A DNA stretch of 64,000 bases from Flavobacterium daemonense (GCF_007341385.1 NZ_VJYD01000002.1:310001-374000); one strand, 5' to 3'. Counted from the first letter of the stretch, positions 8,127-16,990 are shown. Notes: generated by a model from the sequence alone, not told the origin. Made by a program: numbers and translations.

Positions 8127-9399
8127 AATTTGGATGTCGATAGTAAAAGAATTTCTTTTATTGAAAAGAGATTTAGGCGGACTGATTATTTTATTTATCA
8201 TGCCTTTGGTTTTGGTCATCACGGTTACCATCATTCAGGACAGCACTTTTAAAACAGTAAGCGATAATAAAATTCAGATTTTATTGGTGGACAATGATAA
8301 AGGCGCGGTTTCGAAAACGGTTTTTGATAATCTTCAAAAAAATAATTTATTCAGCGTTGTAACGCAACTCGACAATAAAACAATCACCGAAGAAGTTGCC
8401 AGAGAAAATGTTTACAAAGGAAAATTTCAGTTAGCAATTGTAATTCCGAAAAATCTAAGCGCCGATTTACAAGCCAAAGTTGATCAGAATGTCGAAAACA
8501 TTGTGAGCAAAATGGGTTTTACAGACAGCGTTGCAAAACCAGAAAAACCAAAAATAATTCAGCAAAAAGAAGTAAAATTATATTTTGATCCGGCGGTTCA
8601 GCTGAGTTTCAAAAATTCGGTAATGAGTTCGATTGACAAAATGATTTCTCAAATCGAAACCAAATCAATTTATACTGCTTTTCAGAATCAATTTGGCGAA
8701 GAAAATACTGAATTCGATCAAAAGAATTTTATCACGTTCAAAGAAATTGTTCCGAGAATAAACAATAAAGAAGTGTTACCAAATTCGGTTCAGCACAACG
8801 TTCCGGCCTGGACGCTTTTTGCGATATTTTTTATTGTGATTCCGCTTTCAATCAATATTGTAAAAGAAAAATCACAAGGAACTTTTGTTCGACTGTTGAC
8901 CAATCCGGTTTCAAATTTAGTGGTCATTATTGGCAAGACCATTACCTATTCTGTCATTTGCATGATTCAGTTTTATATGATGGTTGCTGTTGCAATTTTC
9001 TTGTTTCCACACATTGGTTTGCCTCCTTTAAATGTTGAAGGGCATTTATTTTTAATGAGTGTTGTCGCTTTATTTTCAGGTTTTGGCGCCATCGGATTCG
9101 GGATTTTATTAGGAACTGTGGCGAGCACTCAAGAACAATCAGCGCCGTTTGGTGCAACAAGCGTGATTATTTTAGCTGCAATTGGCGGCATTTGGGTTCC
9201 GGTTTTTGCAATGCCAAAAATCATGCAAATCATTGCCAAATCATCGCCTATGAATTGGGGCCTTGAAGCATTTTATGATGTTTTATTGCGCAACGTTTCT
9301 TTCGTCGAAATCATTCCAAAAATAAGTTTGCTATTTTTGTTCTTTATAATCACAACTTCCATTGCATTATTTTATGACAAAAAGAAAAGAACAGTATAA
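8116..9399 (+). CDS. ABC-2 type transporter permease
   Basis: A 427-residue permease with one N-terminal membrane helix (about 20-40), a large extracytoplasmic domain (about 45-230) and five or six helices in the C-terminal part (from IFFIVIPLSINIVKE). This is the YhbS/YhhJ-type ABC-2 layout used by DrrB-like exporters. The ATPase partner is encoded immediately upstream with an 11-bp overlap. It probably exports the finished pigment or a half-molecule. Its end overlaps the region of the thioesterase start, which continues the operon. Confidence 0.9.
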   Translation: MLYKIWMSIVKEFLLLKRDLGGLIILFIMPLVLVITVTIIQDSTFKTVSDNKIQILLVDNDKGAVSKTVFDNLQKNNLFSVVTQLDNKTITEEVARENVYKGKFQLAIVIPKNLSADLQAKVDQNVENIVSKMGFTDSVAKPEKPKIIQQKEVKLYFDPAVQLSFKNSVMSSIDKMISQIETKSIYTAFQNQFGEENTEFDQKNFITFKEIVPRINNKEVLPNSVQHNVPAWTLFAIFFIVIPLSINIVKEKSQGTFVRLLTNPVSNLVVIIGKTITYSVICMIQFYMMVAVAIFLFPHIGLPPLNVEGHLFLMSVVALFSGFGAIGFGILLGTVASTQEQSAPFGATSVIILAAIGGIWVPVFAMPKIMQIIAKSSPMNWGLEAFYDVLLRNVSFVEIIPKISLLFLFFIITTSIALFYDKKKRTV

Positions 9400-9823
9400 C
9401 GAAGCCTCAGACTTAACCGTTTCGCACGAAATCAGAATTCGTTTTAACGAAACTGATCCGCTTGGAATTGTTTGGCATGGCAATTATATTACCTATTTTG
9501 AAGACGGTCGTGAAGCTTTTGGGCGCCAACACGGACTTACGTATTTGGACATTGCAAAAACGGGTTACACGACTCCAATTGTAAAATCAAAATGTGAACA
9601 TAAGTTGTCTTTGCGCTACGGCGATGTTGTCACAATCGAAACCACAGTTGTTGATACTCCAGCAGCGAAAATAATTTATCGTTTTAAGATTATTGACGCT
9701 CAAGGCGAAGTTGCCTGCACCGGCGAAACAACTCAGGTTTTTTTAGATAAAGAAGGGAATTTAATGTTGACGAACCCTCCTTTTTATGAGGAATGGAAAA
9801 AGAAAGTTGGGTTGTTGAAATAG
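9374..9823 (+). CDS. 4HBT-type acyl thioesterase
   Basis: A hotdog thioesterase of the YbgC/4-hydroxybenzoyl-CoA family. RIRFNETDPLGIVWHGNYITYFEDGREAF contains the conserved Asp and the HGNY motif. It should hydrolyse an acyl-CoA or acyl-ACP and may release chains or edit the pathway. The ATG at 9374 is preferred; a TTG at 9362 would extend it by four residues into the permease gene. The gene overlaps the end of the permease by 26 bp, so it belongs to the exporter operon. Substrate is unknown. Confidence 0.85.
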   Translation: MTKRKEQYNEASDLTVSHEIRIRFNETDPLGIVWHGNYITYFEDGREAFGRQHGLTYLDIAKTGYTTPIVKSKCEHKLSLRYGDVVTIETTVVDTPAAKIIYRFKIIDAQGEVACTGETTQVFLDKEGNLMLTNPPFYEEWKKKVGLLK

Positions 9824-9882
9824 AACACGAATTTCACTAATTAGCACGAATTAAAAAATAAAATAATCTGCGTAAAAAAAAT

Positions 9883-10020
9883 TAAACACATAGAAACATA
9901 GATTTTAAAGATATTGAAAAGAGAATAAAAACAAATCTAGATTTGCACACATAGCTATGTTTGTTTAAACAAATGAAATGCCTTTTTAAGAAAACAAAAG
10001 CTATGATTCTATGTGTTTAA
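9883..10020. repeat. Compound inverted repeat, copy B (CACATAG family)
   Basis: Outer arms ACACATAG (9886-9893) and CTATGTGT (10009-10016) are inverted. The inner hairpin is CACATAG-CTATGTTTG (about 9946-9964), followed by the conserved block AATGAAATGCCTTTTTAAG. It occupies most of the 285-bp gap between the thioesterase and the next KS (9824-10108). The flanks contain degenerate low-complexity repeats such as AACACGAATTTCACTAATTA (9830s) and TTTTAATCTGCGTCATCTGC (10050s). Confidence 0.75.
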
Positions 10021-10108
10021 AAAAATAAGTTCAACGTTTATAAATAAAAATCTGTTTTAATCTGCGTCATCTGCGTGCCATAAAAACGCACAAAAAATTA
10101 ATCATAAA

Positions 10109-11245
10109 ATGTCAAAAGAAATATATATCAACGAAACGAATTGTATTACGCCTTTAGGTTTTGATGTTGAAACCAACATCGAAGCGATTTTGCGTGACGA
10201 TTCGGGAATTCAGCTTCATAGCGATATTTCTTTGATGCCAAATTCATTTTATGCTTCGATTATTTCTGATGAAAAAATAAACAGCGCTTTCTCAAAAATC
10301 AGTTCTGAAACAAAATATTCCCGTTTAGAGAAAATGATGATTTTGGCTTTAGAGCCGATTATCAAAAATTCGGGAGTTGAATTGAATTCAAAAACTGCTT
10401 TTATACTTTCGACAACAAAAGGAAATGTGACGGCTTTAAAAGAGAATTCTCAAGAAAGTTTTAATAACGCACATTTAGATGTTTTAGCTAAAAATGTTTC
10501 TGATTTCTTCGGATTTCAAACACAGCCAATCGTTGTTTCAAATGCCTGCGTTTCCGGAATTTTAGCCATTTCTGTTGCCAAAAGAATGATTCAATCTGAA
10601 TTATATGATAACATTTTTGTTGTGGCCGGCGACGAAGTTTCCGAATTTGTTTTGTCTGGTTTTAATGCTTTTCAAGCGATGAGTGAATTGCCTTGTAAAC
10701 CCTATTCTAAAAACAGAACCGGAGTAAGTTTGGGCGAAGCAACCGCAGCAGTTTTAGTTTCTGCGGAAGCCAAAAACGCAAAAATAAAAGTAATTGGTGA
10801 TAGTTCTATAAACGATGCGAATCATATTTCTGGACCTTCAAGAACTGGCGAAGGTTTGTTTAGAAGTATCCAAAATGCTTTGAAAGAAGCAAAAATTGAC
10901 GCCAATAAATTAGATTATATTTCTGCACACGGAACCGCAACTCCTTTCAACGACGAAATGGAAGCGATTGCCTTAAACCGATTGGATTTACAAAATGTTC
11001 CAATCAATAGTTTGAAAGGATTTTATGGTCATACGTTAGGCGCTTCGGGATTATTGGAAACGGTAATTGCAATTGAATCAGCGAATAAAAATATGCTTTT
11101 TGAATCAAAAGGTTTTGATGAAATTGGAGTTAGTGAAGCTGTAAATGTTATTGAGAAAAATAAAGAAGCAAGTATTGAGTATTTTTTGAAGACGGCTTCT
11201 GGATTTGGAGGTTGTAATACGGCTGTGGTTTTTGAGAAGATTTAA
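10109..11245 (+). CDS. Beta-ketoacyl-ACP synthase of the flexirubin cluster
   Basis: A 378-residue KS, slightly shorter than FabF. Catalytic residues are present: Cys147 in SNACVSG, His274 in SAHGTATPF and His308 in KGFYGHTLGASG, with a GFGGCNT end. The N-terminal half is divergent from the other cluster KS. It begins a new operon after the compound repeat. It may act as a partner KS with the short KS-like protein at 12448-13065, a gene pair seen in aryl polyene clusters. Its preferred chain cannot be told from sequence. Confidence 0.9.
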   Translation: MSKEIYINETNCITPLGFDVETNIEAILRDDSGIQLHSDISLMPNSFYASIISDEKINSAFSKISSETKYSRLEKMMILALEPIIKNSGVELNSKTAFILSTTKGNVTALKENSQESFNNAHLDVLAKNVSDFFGFQTQPIVVSNACVSGILAISVAKRMIQSELYDNIFVVAGDEVSEFVLSGFNAFQAMSELPCKPYSKNRTGVSLGEATAAVLVSAEAKNAKIKVIGDSSINDANHISGPSRTGEGLFRSIQNALKEAKIDANKLDYISAHGTATPFNDEMEAIALNRLDLQNVPINSLKGFYGHTLGASGLLETVIAIESANKNMLFESKGFDEIGVSEAVNVIEKNKEASIEYFLKTASGFGGCNTAVVFEKI

Positions 11246-11257
11246 ATAAAAAAATTA

Positions 11258-11749
11258 ATGGAAAACGAAAAAACATTTAAGACAAAAACTGGATTCTGTC
11301 ACGTATTATCAGATAAAATAGTTTTGACCAGAGACGGAATAATTGGAAATATTTCAAAAGCAGTTGTTGGAAATGGAATCGCAAAAATCTTAATTATCTA
11401 TTCTGGAATTGTAATTTTCATGTTATATCAAGCTTTTACAAGTTTTCAAAACAAAGAAAATGGCTCTGCATTATTGTTTGGCGCTCTTTCTATATTTTTA
11501 GTTTACTCAATTTCAAAAAGCATTAATAATTCTGCTACACCAATTATTGAAAGAAATAAAATTAAAGATGCTAAATTTATAAATGGAAAAACTGGTTTAA
11601 CACGTTCAAGATTTGAAATCATGTTTGAAGACGAAAGTGGAAAACTTAAGAAACGTTTGATTATGCTTCCAGGTTCTTTAAGTGATGGATCGAATGAAAC
11701 CGAAAAAGCATTAGCAATAATGAAAAGTGAGAGGATAATTTCAGCATAA
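11258..11749 (+). CDS. Two-helix membrane protein, function unknown
   Basis: A 163-residue protein with two adjacent hydrophobic segments (about residues 47-65 and 76-92) between polar ends. The C-terminal part (TRSRFEIMFEDESGKLKKRLIMLPG) resembles a small beta domain of PH-like type but carries no signature I can name. It follows the KS by 12 bp and its stop overlaps the next start (TAATG), so it is cotranscribed and coupled with the lipoprotein gene. Neither is a recognised pigment-biosynthesis gene. They may be a later insertion into the operon. Confidence 0.7.
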   Translation: MENEKTFKTKTGFCHVLSDKIVLTRDGIIGNISKAVVGNGIAKILIIYSGIVIFMLYQAFTSFQNKENGSALLFGALSIFLVYSISKSINNSATPIIERNKIKDAKFINGKTGLTRSRFEIMFEDESGKLKKRLIMLPGSLSDGSNETEKALAIMKSERIISA

Positions 11750-12438
11750 TGAAAATATCAAAATTCATATTTATAACTCTAATTCTTCTTTCTTTTTTTG
11801 GATGTAAAAAAAAGGAAGTTGAGAAGGTAGATGAATTACGATTTGAAAAAAATGTAGTCAATAATGTTTTTCTAGAAATTGTTGATTCAATTTATATGGA
11901 TAGAAGAACCGTTATTCCACCACCACCACCTAAATTTGATTTCAAAACAAATAAAGAAGATACGATTGGTTATCATGCGCAACTAAAAAAATATTGGCGG
12001 GAGCAAGACAGCATCAAAAAAGATACAACTAAAATTTTACTTGGCGTAACTGATTTAGTTGAAAAAATTGGCGGGTTTGATAAAGAACAGTTGATTAAGG
12101 AATGTCAAAAAAAAGGATGTATTTATGATAAAAGAAAAGAAGTAGAAAATTTTAAATTTGATTTAAATCCTTTTAAAAATAATAAAAAATTTAATTTTCA
12201 ATATCTATCAAAATTCCCTGATTCAAATCTTTGGGATCTAAATGATGAAAAAAGTTCCATGCCTGTTGGAGCAGTTTGGTTTTCGAGAATTTTGTTTAAT
12301 AAAACCAAAACGAGAGGAGTTTTATCTGCTGAAGCTTCTTGTGGAGGAGGAAAATGCGGAAGAGGATTTACAATTACAATTGAAAATAAATCCGGAAAAT
12401 GGCACATTAAAAAAATTGTTCAAACTTGGGTTTCCTAA
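11749..12438 (+). CDS. Predicted lipoprotein, function unknown
   Basis: A 229-residue protein with a signal peptide and lipobox (LSFFGC, Cys at residue 21), so it is probably anchored in the cell envelope. The mature part has a five-proline run (VIPPPPPKF), many Lys and Asp residues, and a C-terminal GGGKCGRGFTITIENKSGKWHIKKIVQTW segment typical of small envelope domains. It is translationally coupled to the two-helix membrane protein upstream and lies 9 bp before the KS-like gene. No known activity is recognised. Confidence 0.72.
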   Translation: MKISKFIFITLILLSFFGCKKKEVEKVDELRFEKNVVNNVFLEIVDSIYMDRRTVIPPPPPKFDFKTNKEDTIGYHAQLKKYWREQDSIKKDTTKILLGVTDLVEKIGGFDKEQLIKECQKKGCIYDKRKEVENFKFDLNPFKNNKKFNFQYLSKFPDSNLWDLNDEKSSMPVGAVWFSRILFNKTKTRGVLSAEASCGGGKCGRGFTITIENKSGKWHIKKIVQTWVS

Positions 12439-12447
12439 ATTAGCAAA

Positions 12448-13065
12448 ATGACTCAAACCAAAACCTACATACAATCCTACATCACCATCCAAAACAACGA
12501 AATTGTTTTGAACGGAACTTCTGTATTCAAAATTGAACCGACTGATTTTGCTGATTTCGCGAAACAAGCATTGCGTAATTTTGAAATCCAATATCCAAAG
12601 TTTTTCAAAATGGATGCCTTGAGCAAACTGGCTTTTTTAGGATCAGAGTTGCTTTTGAGTCCGATAATTTCATCTGAAGAAGAGAATAATATCGCTCTGG
12701 TTTTGGCGAATAAATCGTCGAGTTTAGATACTGATGTAAAATATCAAGAATCGATTTCAGACAAAGAAAACTATTATCCTAGTCCGGCGGTTTTTGTTTA
12801 TACGCTGCCAAATATTTGTTTGGGCGAAATAAGTATTCGTCATCAGTTAAAAAGTGAGAATTCTTTCTTTATATTTGATGCTTTCAACACTGAATTTATG
12901 TCGAATTATTCGAATATTTTATTGAATTCAGATAAAGCAGATAAAGTTCTTTGTGGCTGGGTGGAATATTTTGATGAGAATTACAAAGCTTTTCTCTGCG
13001 TCATCAGCAAGGAAGAAAATGAGAAATATAGAGACGAAAATATCAATACATTATATAATAAATAA
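12448..13065 (+). CDS. Short beta-ketoacyl-synthase-like protein without catalytic cysteine
   Basis: A 205-residue protein resembling the N-terminal half of a KS (Ketoacyl-synt_2 type), with the MDALSKLAFLGSELLLS helix, the SPAVFVYTLPNICLGEISI strand and loop, and a GWVEYFDENY block. It ends before the region that would hold the KS His residues, and no ACSSG-type nucleophile is present. Homologues occur next to ACP genes in aryl polyene clusters. It is probably a structural or chain-length partner of a full KS. It lies 2 bp before the second ACP gene. Confidence 0.7.
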   Translation: MTQTKTYIQSYITIQNNEIVLNGTSVFKIEPTDFADFAKQALRNFEIQYPKFFKMDALSKLAFLGSELLLSPIISSEEENNIALVLANKSSSLDTDVKYQESISDKENYYPSPAVFVYTLPNICLGEISIRHQLKSENSFFIFDAFNTEFMSNYSNILLNSDKADKVLCGWVEYFDENYKAFLCVISKEENEKYRDENINTLYNK

Positions 13066-13067
13066 TC

Positions 13068-13325
13068 ATGGAAGCATTAAAAGAAGAATTAAAAAATAAA
13101 ATCATTACGACTTTAAACTTAGAAGATATCGCTGTTGAAGACATTGCAGACAACGATCCTTTGTTTGGAGACGGTTTAGGTTTAGACTCGATTGATGCAC
13201 TTGAATTAATCGTGATTCTTGATAAAGACTACGGAATAAAACTAGTTGATCCGAAAGAAGGAAAAGCAATTTTCCAGTCAATCGAAACGATGGCTGCGTA
13301 CATTAGCGCTAATAGAACTAAATAA
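13068..13325 (+). CDS. Acyl carrier protein
   Basis: An 85-residue ACP with the phosphopantetheine site GLGLDSIDALEL at Ser41. It lies between the short KS-like gene and a full KS, the usual ACP place in aryl polyene clusters, so it most likely carries the growing polyene chain. It has DSI in place of the DSL motif of the first ACP (1530-1784), and the two are clearly different sequences rather than a recent duplication. Confidence 0.95.
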   Translation: MEALKEELKNKIITTLNLEDIAVEDIADNDPLFGDGLGLDSIDALELIVILDKDYGIKLVDPKEGKAIFQSIETMAAYISANRTK

Positions 13326-13328
13326 ATT

Positions 13329-13430
13329 TTAGATTTTAGACTTCAGATTTTAGATTTTCAATTGAGATCTAAAATCTGTCAACTTTGTCAAAGTTCTAAG
13401 AATCTACAATCTAAAATCATAAATCTAAAA
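13329..13430. repeat. Imperfect inverted AGATTTTAGA-type repeat
   Basis: The gap between the second ACP and the next KS is made of repeated AGATTTTAGA/TCTAAAATC words in both orientations. The left block (13329-13360) pairs imperfectly with the right block (13403-13430). The repeat is open in one frame into the KS gene, but the translated extension is unlike any KS, so the KS start is placed at its end. Confidence 0.6.
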
Positions 13431-14627
13431 ATGAAAGGTGTCGCAATAACGGGAATGGGAATTATCTCTTCGATTGGAAATTCTGTCGAAGAAAATTATA
13501 TTTCCTTAATCGAAAATAAAATCGGTATTTCCAGAATTGAAAATATTCCGACGGTTCATGCCGATGTTATTAAAGTTGGTGAAATCAAAAAAACCAATGA
13601 AGAACTGGTTTCCGAATTACATCTTCCAGAAAGTAACAACTTTTCAAGAACAGCAATGATTGGCGCAATTGCGGCCAAGCAAGCTGTTGAAAATGCCGGA
13701 ATTACTTCGATCAACGAATTTAGAACCGGACTTATTTCGGCGACAAGCGTTGGTGGAATGGACATGACCGAAACTCATTATTATGATTATTTCGAAAATC
13801 CTGATCTTGTAAAATATATTTCGTGCCATGACGGCGGTGATGTTGCACAAAAAATCGCCGAAGAATTGGGTTTAAAAGGAATGGTGACGACAATCAGTAC
13901 GGCTTGTTCCTCTGCAGCAAATTCAATTATGTTGGGTGCGCGATTGATCAAAACCGGAAAACTGGATCGCGTAATTGTGGGTGGAACTGATGCTTTGGCA
14001 AAATTCACCATCAACGGATTCAAGACGTTAATGATTTTATCTGACGATTATAACAAACCTTTTGATAATACAAGAAAAGGATTAAATCTTGGTGAAGCGG
14101 CCGCTTTTTTAGTTTTAGAATCGGATGAAATTGTTGCGAAGCAAAATAAAAAAGTTTTGGCAAGAGTTTCGGGTTACGGAAATGCAAATGATGCTTTTCA
14201 TCAAACTGCTTCTTCAGAAAATGGCGACGGTGCTTATTTGGCCATGAAAAAAGCCTTTGAAGTTTCGGGTTTAAGACCTTCTGAAATTGATTACATCAAC
14301 GTTCATGGAACTGCAACGCCAAATAACGACTTATCTGAAGGAAGAGCTTTGCTCCGAATTTATAAAGATGAAAAAGTTCCGGATTTCAGTTCGACAAAAC
14401 CATTTACGGGTCACACTTTAGCGGCGGCGGCGGCGATTGAAGCTGTTTATTCCGTTTTGGCCATTCAAAATAGTGTCGTTTATCCGAATTTGAATTTTGA
14501 AGTTCCAATGGAAGAATTTGAATTGGAACCTCAAAAAACTTTAAAAATGAAAAATATCGAACACGTTTTATCTAATTCTTTTGGTTTTGGCGGAAATTGT
14601 TCCACCCTTATATTTTCTAAAAACTAA
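13431..14627 (+). CDS. Beta-ketoacyl-ACP synthase (FabF-type, KS-alpha) of the flexirubin cluster
   Basis: A 398-residue KS. With the ATG at 13431 the catalytic residues are Cys159 in STACSSAA, His292 in NVHGTATPNND and His328 in KPFTGHTLAAA. An in-frame ATG at 13362 adds 23 residues that are encoded by repeat DNA, so it is rejected; the protein then begins MKGVAITGMG, the normal FabF start. It is the best candidate for the catalytic KS that pairs with the chain-length-factor-like protein at 14854-15915, as in ApeO:ApeC pairs of aryl polyene systems. Confidence 0.93.
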   Translation: MKGVAITGMGIISSIGNSVEENYISLIENKIGISRIENIPTVHADVIKVGEIKKTNEELVSELHLPESNNFSRTAMIGAIAAKQAVENAGITSINEFRTGLISATSVGGMDMTETHYYDYFENPDLVKYISCHDGGDVAQKIAEELGLKGMVTTISTACSSAANSIMLGARLIKTGKLDRVIVGGTDALAKFTINGFKTLMILSDDYNKPFDNTRKGLNLGEAAAFLVLESDEIVAKQNKKVLARVSGYGNANDAFHQTASSENGDGAYLAMKKAFEVSGLRPSEIDYINVHGTATPNNDLSEGRALLRIYKDEKVPDFSSTKPFTGHTLAAAAAIEAVYSVLAIQNSVVYPNLNFEVPMEEFELEPQKTLKMKNIEHVLSNSFGFGGNCSTLIFSKN

Positions 14628-14672
14628 TGAAATCTTCATTATTCAATAAAAACTAAAATACTAAAAGCTTAA

Positions 14673-14740
14673 TTTTAACCACAAATTACACAAATTCACA
14701 CAAATTAATTGGCGAAAATTTGTGTAATTTGTGGTTAAAA
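14673..14740. repeat. Perfect 24-nt inverted repeat
   Basis: Left arm 14673-14696 (begins TTTTAACCACAAATTACACA) and right arm 14717-14740 are exact reverse complements around a 20-nt centre. It lies in the 226-bp gap between the KS-alpha and chain-length-factor genes. There is no T-run of a classic terminator directly after the stem, though it could still act as an mRNA-stabilising hairpin or terminator. Confidence 0.75.
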
Positions 14741-14853
14741 AAAATTCAGAAGCTGAAAGCAGAATGCACTAAAACACGTAGTTTTTAAATTATTTTTGAG
14801 ACTAATAAATTAAAAATGATGATTCCAAATTCCTTAAAAAAAATAATCTTTAG

Positions 14854-15915
14854 ATGAAAAAAACATATATAAATGGAGTAGGCTGTATTTCGACTCAAAA
14901 AACATTTGATACTGTTTTTTTTGAAGAAGCCATCGTTAATACTACTGAAAATGTATTAGCTGTAGTTGCTCCGGTTTACAAAGATTATATTTCTCCTGCA
15001 GCAATTCGCCGAATGGCAAAAGGAGTAAAAAACGGAATCGTAGCTTCGGCTTTGGCAATGAAAGATGCCAATGTCGAAAATGTCGACGCCATTATTACTG
15101 GAACTGGTTTGGGTTGTATTGAAGATTCTGAAAAATTCCTGAAAAACATTCTGGATAATAATGAAGAATTTTTAACGCCAACTTCTTTTATTCAGTCGAC
15201 ACACAACACGGTTGGCGCACAAATTGCGCTTTCTTTACAATGCAAAGGTTATAATTTTACGTATGTAAATGGAGCGGTTTCTTTTGAATCGGCGCTATTG
15301 GATGCTAAAATGCAGATTGAAGAAGCGGAAGCTAATTCAATTTTAGTCGGAGGAGTTGATGAAAATGGAGAATATACCGTTTCGCTTTTCAAATTGGCAG
15401 GAAGAATTAAAAATGAAAATGATCTTCCTTCGAATGTTTTGAATGCAAATTCAACTGGAGCTGTTTATGGCGAAGGTGCGAGTTTTTTTGTTTTGGAAAA
15501 CGAAAGAAAAGAGTCGACTTATGCCGAAATTCTTGATGTTGAAATCATAAATACATTGGGAAAAAATGAAGTTGAAACAGCTTTAGTTTCATTTTTAAAA
15601 ACAAATAATTTACAAATTTCAGATCTTGACGCCGTTGTTTTAGGTCTTGATGGAAACGCAGCTTCTGATTTCTATTATAAAAATCTGTCCGAAAATACTT
15701 TTGCACAAACGCCTCAAGTATATTACAAACATTTGAGCGGTGCCTACGACACGGCTTCGGCTTTTGCTTTGTGGATGGCATCAAAAATTATAAAAACTCA
15801 AGAAATTCCTGAAATCATCAAAGTAAATTCGGTTTCAAAACCAAGTTATAATACCATTTTATTGTACAATCAATCTAACGGAAAAAATCACAGTTTTACG
15901 TTGCTTTCAAAATGA
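14854..15915 (+). CDS. Chain-length-factor-like beta-ketoacyl synthase (catalytically dead KS)
   Basis: A 353-residue KS fold with all three catalytic residues lost. Gly140 in YVNGAVSFESAL aligns with the Cys, GLDGNAAS replaces the HGTATP motif, and HLSGAYDTASA replaces the second His. This is the signature of the non-catalytic partner (KS-beta, chain length factor), which sets chain length by limiting the tunnel. In aryl polyene systems the ApeC-type CLF forms a heterodimer with a KS. It overlaps the deacetylase-like gene by 4 bp. Confidence 0.82.
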   Translation: MKKTYINGVGCISTQKTFDTVFFEEAIVNTTENVLAVVAPVYKDYISPAAIRRMAKGVKNGIVASALAMKDANVENVDAIITGTGLGCIEDSEKFLKNILDNNEEFLTPTSFIQSTHNTVGAQIALSLQCKGYNFTYVNGAVSFESALLDAKMQIEEAEANSILVGGVDENGEYTVSLFKLAGRIKNENDLPSNVLNANSTGAVYGEGASFFVLENERKESTYAEILDVEIINTLGKNEVETALVSFLKTNNLQISDLDAVVLGLDGNAASDFYYKNLSENTFAQTPQVYYKHLSGAYDTASAFALWMASKIIKTQEIPEIIKVNSVSKPSYNTILLYNQSNGKNHSFTLLSK

Positions 15916-16697
15916 TAACGCATAAAAACATATCTCTGTTTTTTATTTTTTTATTGCTTTTACTGTTTCTCTTGAATCTTTATACGGCAATTAATTTGTT
16001 GTGGTTTGTTTTGATTGTTTTGATTTGCTTAGGAATAAATGCGTTTGGTTCTGCTCGAATTTCTTCGAATTATCATGTAAAAGCGTTCTGCAATAATCCT
16101 TCGGAAACAGAAAAAAAAATTGCACTAACTTTTGATGACGGTCCGAGTGAATTTACTTTGGAAGTTTTGGAACTTCTGAAAAAATACAATGCCAAAGCGA
16201 CTTTCTTCTGCATTGGAAAAAATATTGAAAAGCATCCTGAAATTTTAAAACAAGTTATTGCCGAAGGTCATTTGGTTGGAAATCATTCGTATTCACATTC
16301 GAAGTTTTTTGATTTTTATAATGCTAATAAAATAACCGAGGAACTTCAGAAAACAGATGAACTTCTGGAAAAATTCACATCAAAAAAAATCAATTTTTTT
16401 CGTCCGCCTTACGGAGTTACCACGCCATCAATTCGTCGAGCTTTAAAAGTTACGGGACACAAAGTTATTGGCTGGAATATTCGTTCGCTTGACGGCGGAA
16501 CAAAAAATCAGGATTTAATTTTAAACCGAATTAAAAAACGAGTTTCTCCCGGCGGAATTGTACTTTTGCACGATACTGCTCCGCACTCTGTTTTGGTATT
16601 GGAACAGTTTTTGCAATTTTTACAGCAGAATAATTATGAAGTGGTTTCTGTGGAGGAATTACTGAGTCTTAATGCTTATAAAATTGAACACGGATGA
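15912..16697 (+). CDS. NodB-like polysaccharide deacetylase family protein
   Basis: A 261-residue protein with two hydrophobic N-terminal segments (about 8-25 and 28-46) and a full NodB domain: TFDDGP (metal-binding Asp pair), HSYSH, RPPYG and LLHD. Such enzymes remove N-acetyl or other acyl groups from surface polymers, on the outer side of the inner membrane. It overlaps the chain-length-factor gene by 4 bp, so it is part of the pigment operon. A deacylase may trim a linked group, but no substrate is implied by sequence. Confidence 0.88.
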   Translation: MITHKNISLFFIFLLLLLFLLNLYTAINLLWFVLIVLICLGINAFGSARISSNYHVKAFCNNPSETEKKIALTFDDGPSEFTLEVLELLKKYNAKATFFCIGKNIEKHPEILKQVIAEGHLVGNHSYSHSKFFDFYNANKITEELQKTDELLEKFTSKKINFFRPPYGVTTPSIRRALKVTGHKVIGWNIRSLDGGTKNQDLILNRIKKRVSPGGIVLLHDTAPHSVLVLEQFLQFLQQNNYEVVSVEELLSLNAYKIEHG

Positions 16698-16760
16698 AAC
16701 GGATTCGCTAACGCAAAGACGCGGATTAATACGAATTTTATTATACGTTGGGTAAAAACA

Positions 16761-16900
16761 TTTAACACATAGAAACATAGGTTTTTGTGACGAAAAAAGA
16801 GATCAAAAGAAACACGTTTCCACACATAGACAAACTATGTGCGTTTAGATTAGTGAAACGCCTTTATTTAGATATTGAAAAACTATGTATCTATGTGTTG
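16761..16900. repeat. Compound inverted repeat, copy C (CACATAG family)
   Basis: Outer arms ACACATAG (16765-16772) and CTATGTGT (16891-16898) are inverted. The inner hairpin CACACATAG...CTATGTG spans about 16821-16841, followed by TTAGTGAAACGCCTTTATTTAG. It fills half of the 293-bp gap before the LolA-like gene (16698-16990). The rest of that gap holds degenerate low-complexity repeats (AATCTGTGTTAATCATTTTA near 16930) and nothing coding. Confidence 0.75.
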
Positions 16901-16990
16901 AAAATAATTACACCCAAAGGACTAAACTCATAATCTGTGTTAATCATTTTAATCTGTGGCAAAATATTTAAACACAATTTTTGACAAAAC

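Noticed and set aside
13362..13430. N-terminal extension of the KS at 13431
   Set aside because: The ATG at 13362 is in frame, but the 23 added residues are encoded by repeat DNA and do not resemble any KS start, while the ATG at 13431 gives the normal MKGVAITGMG start.
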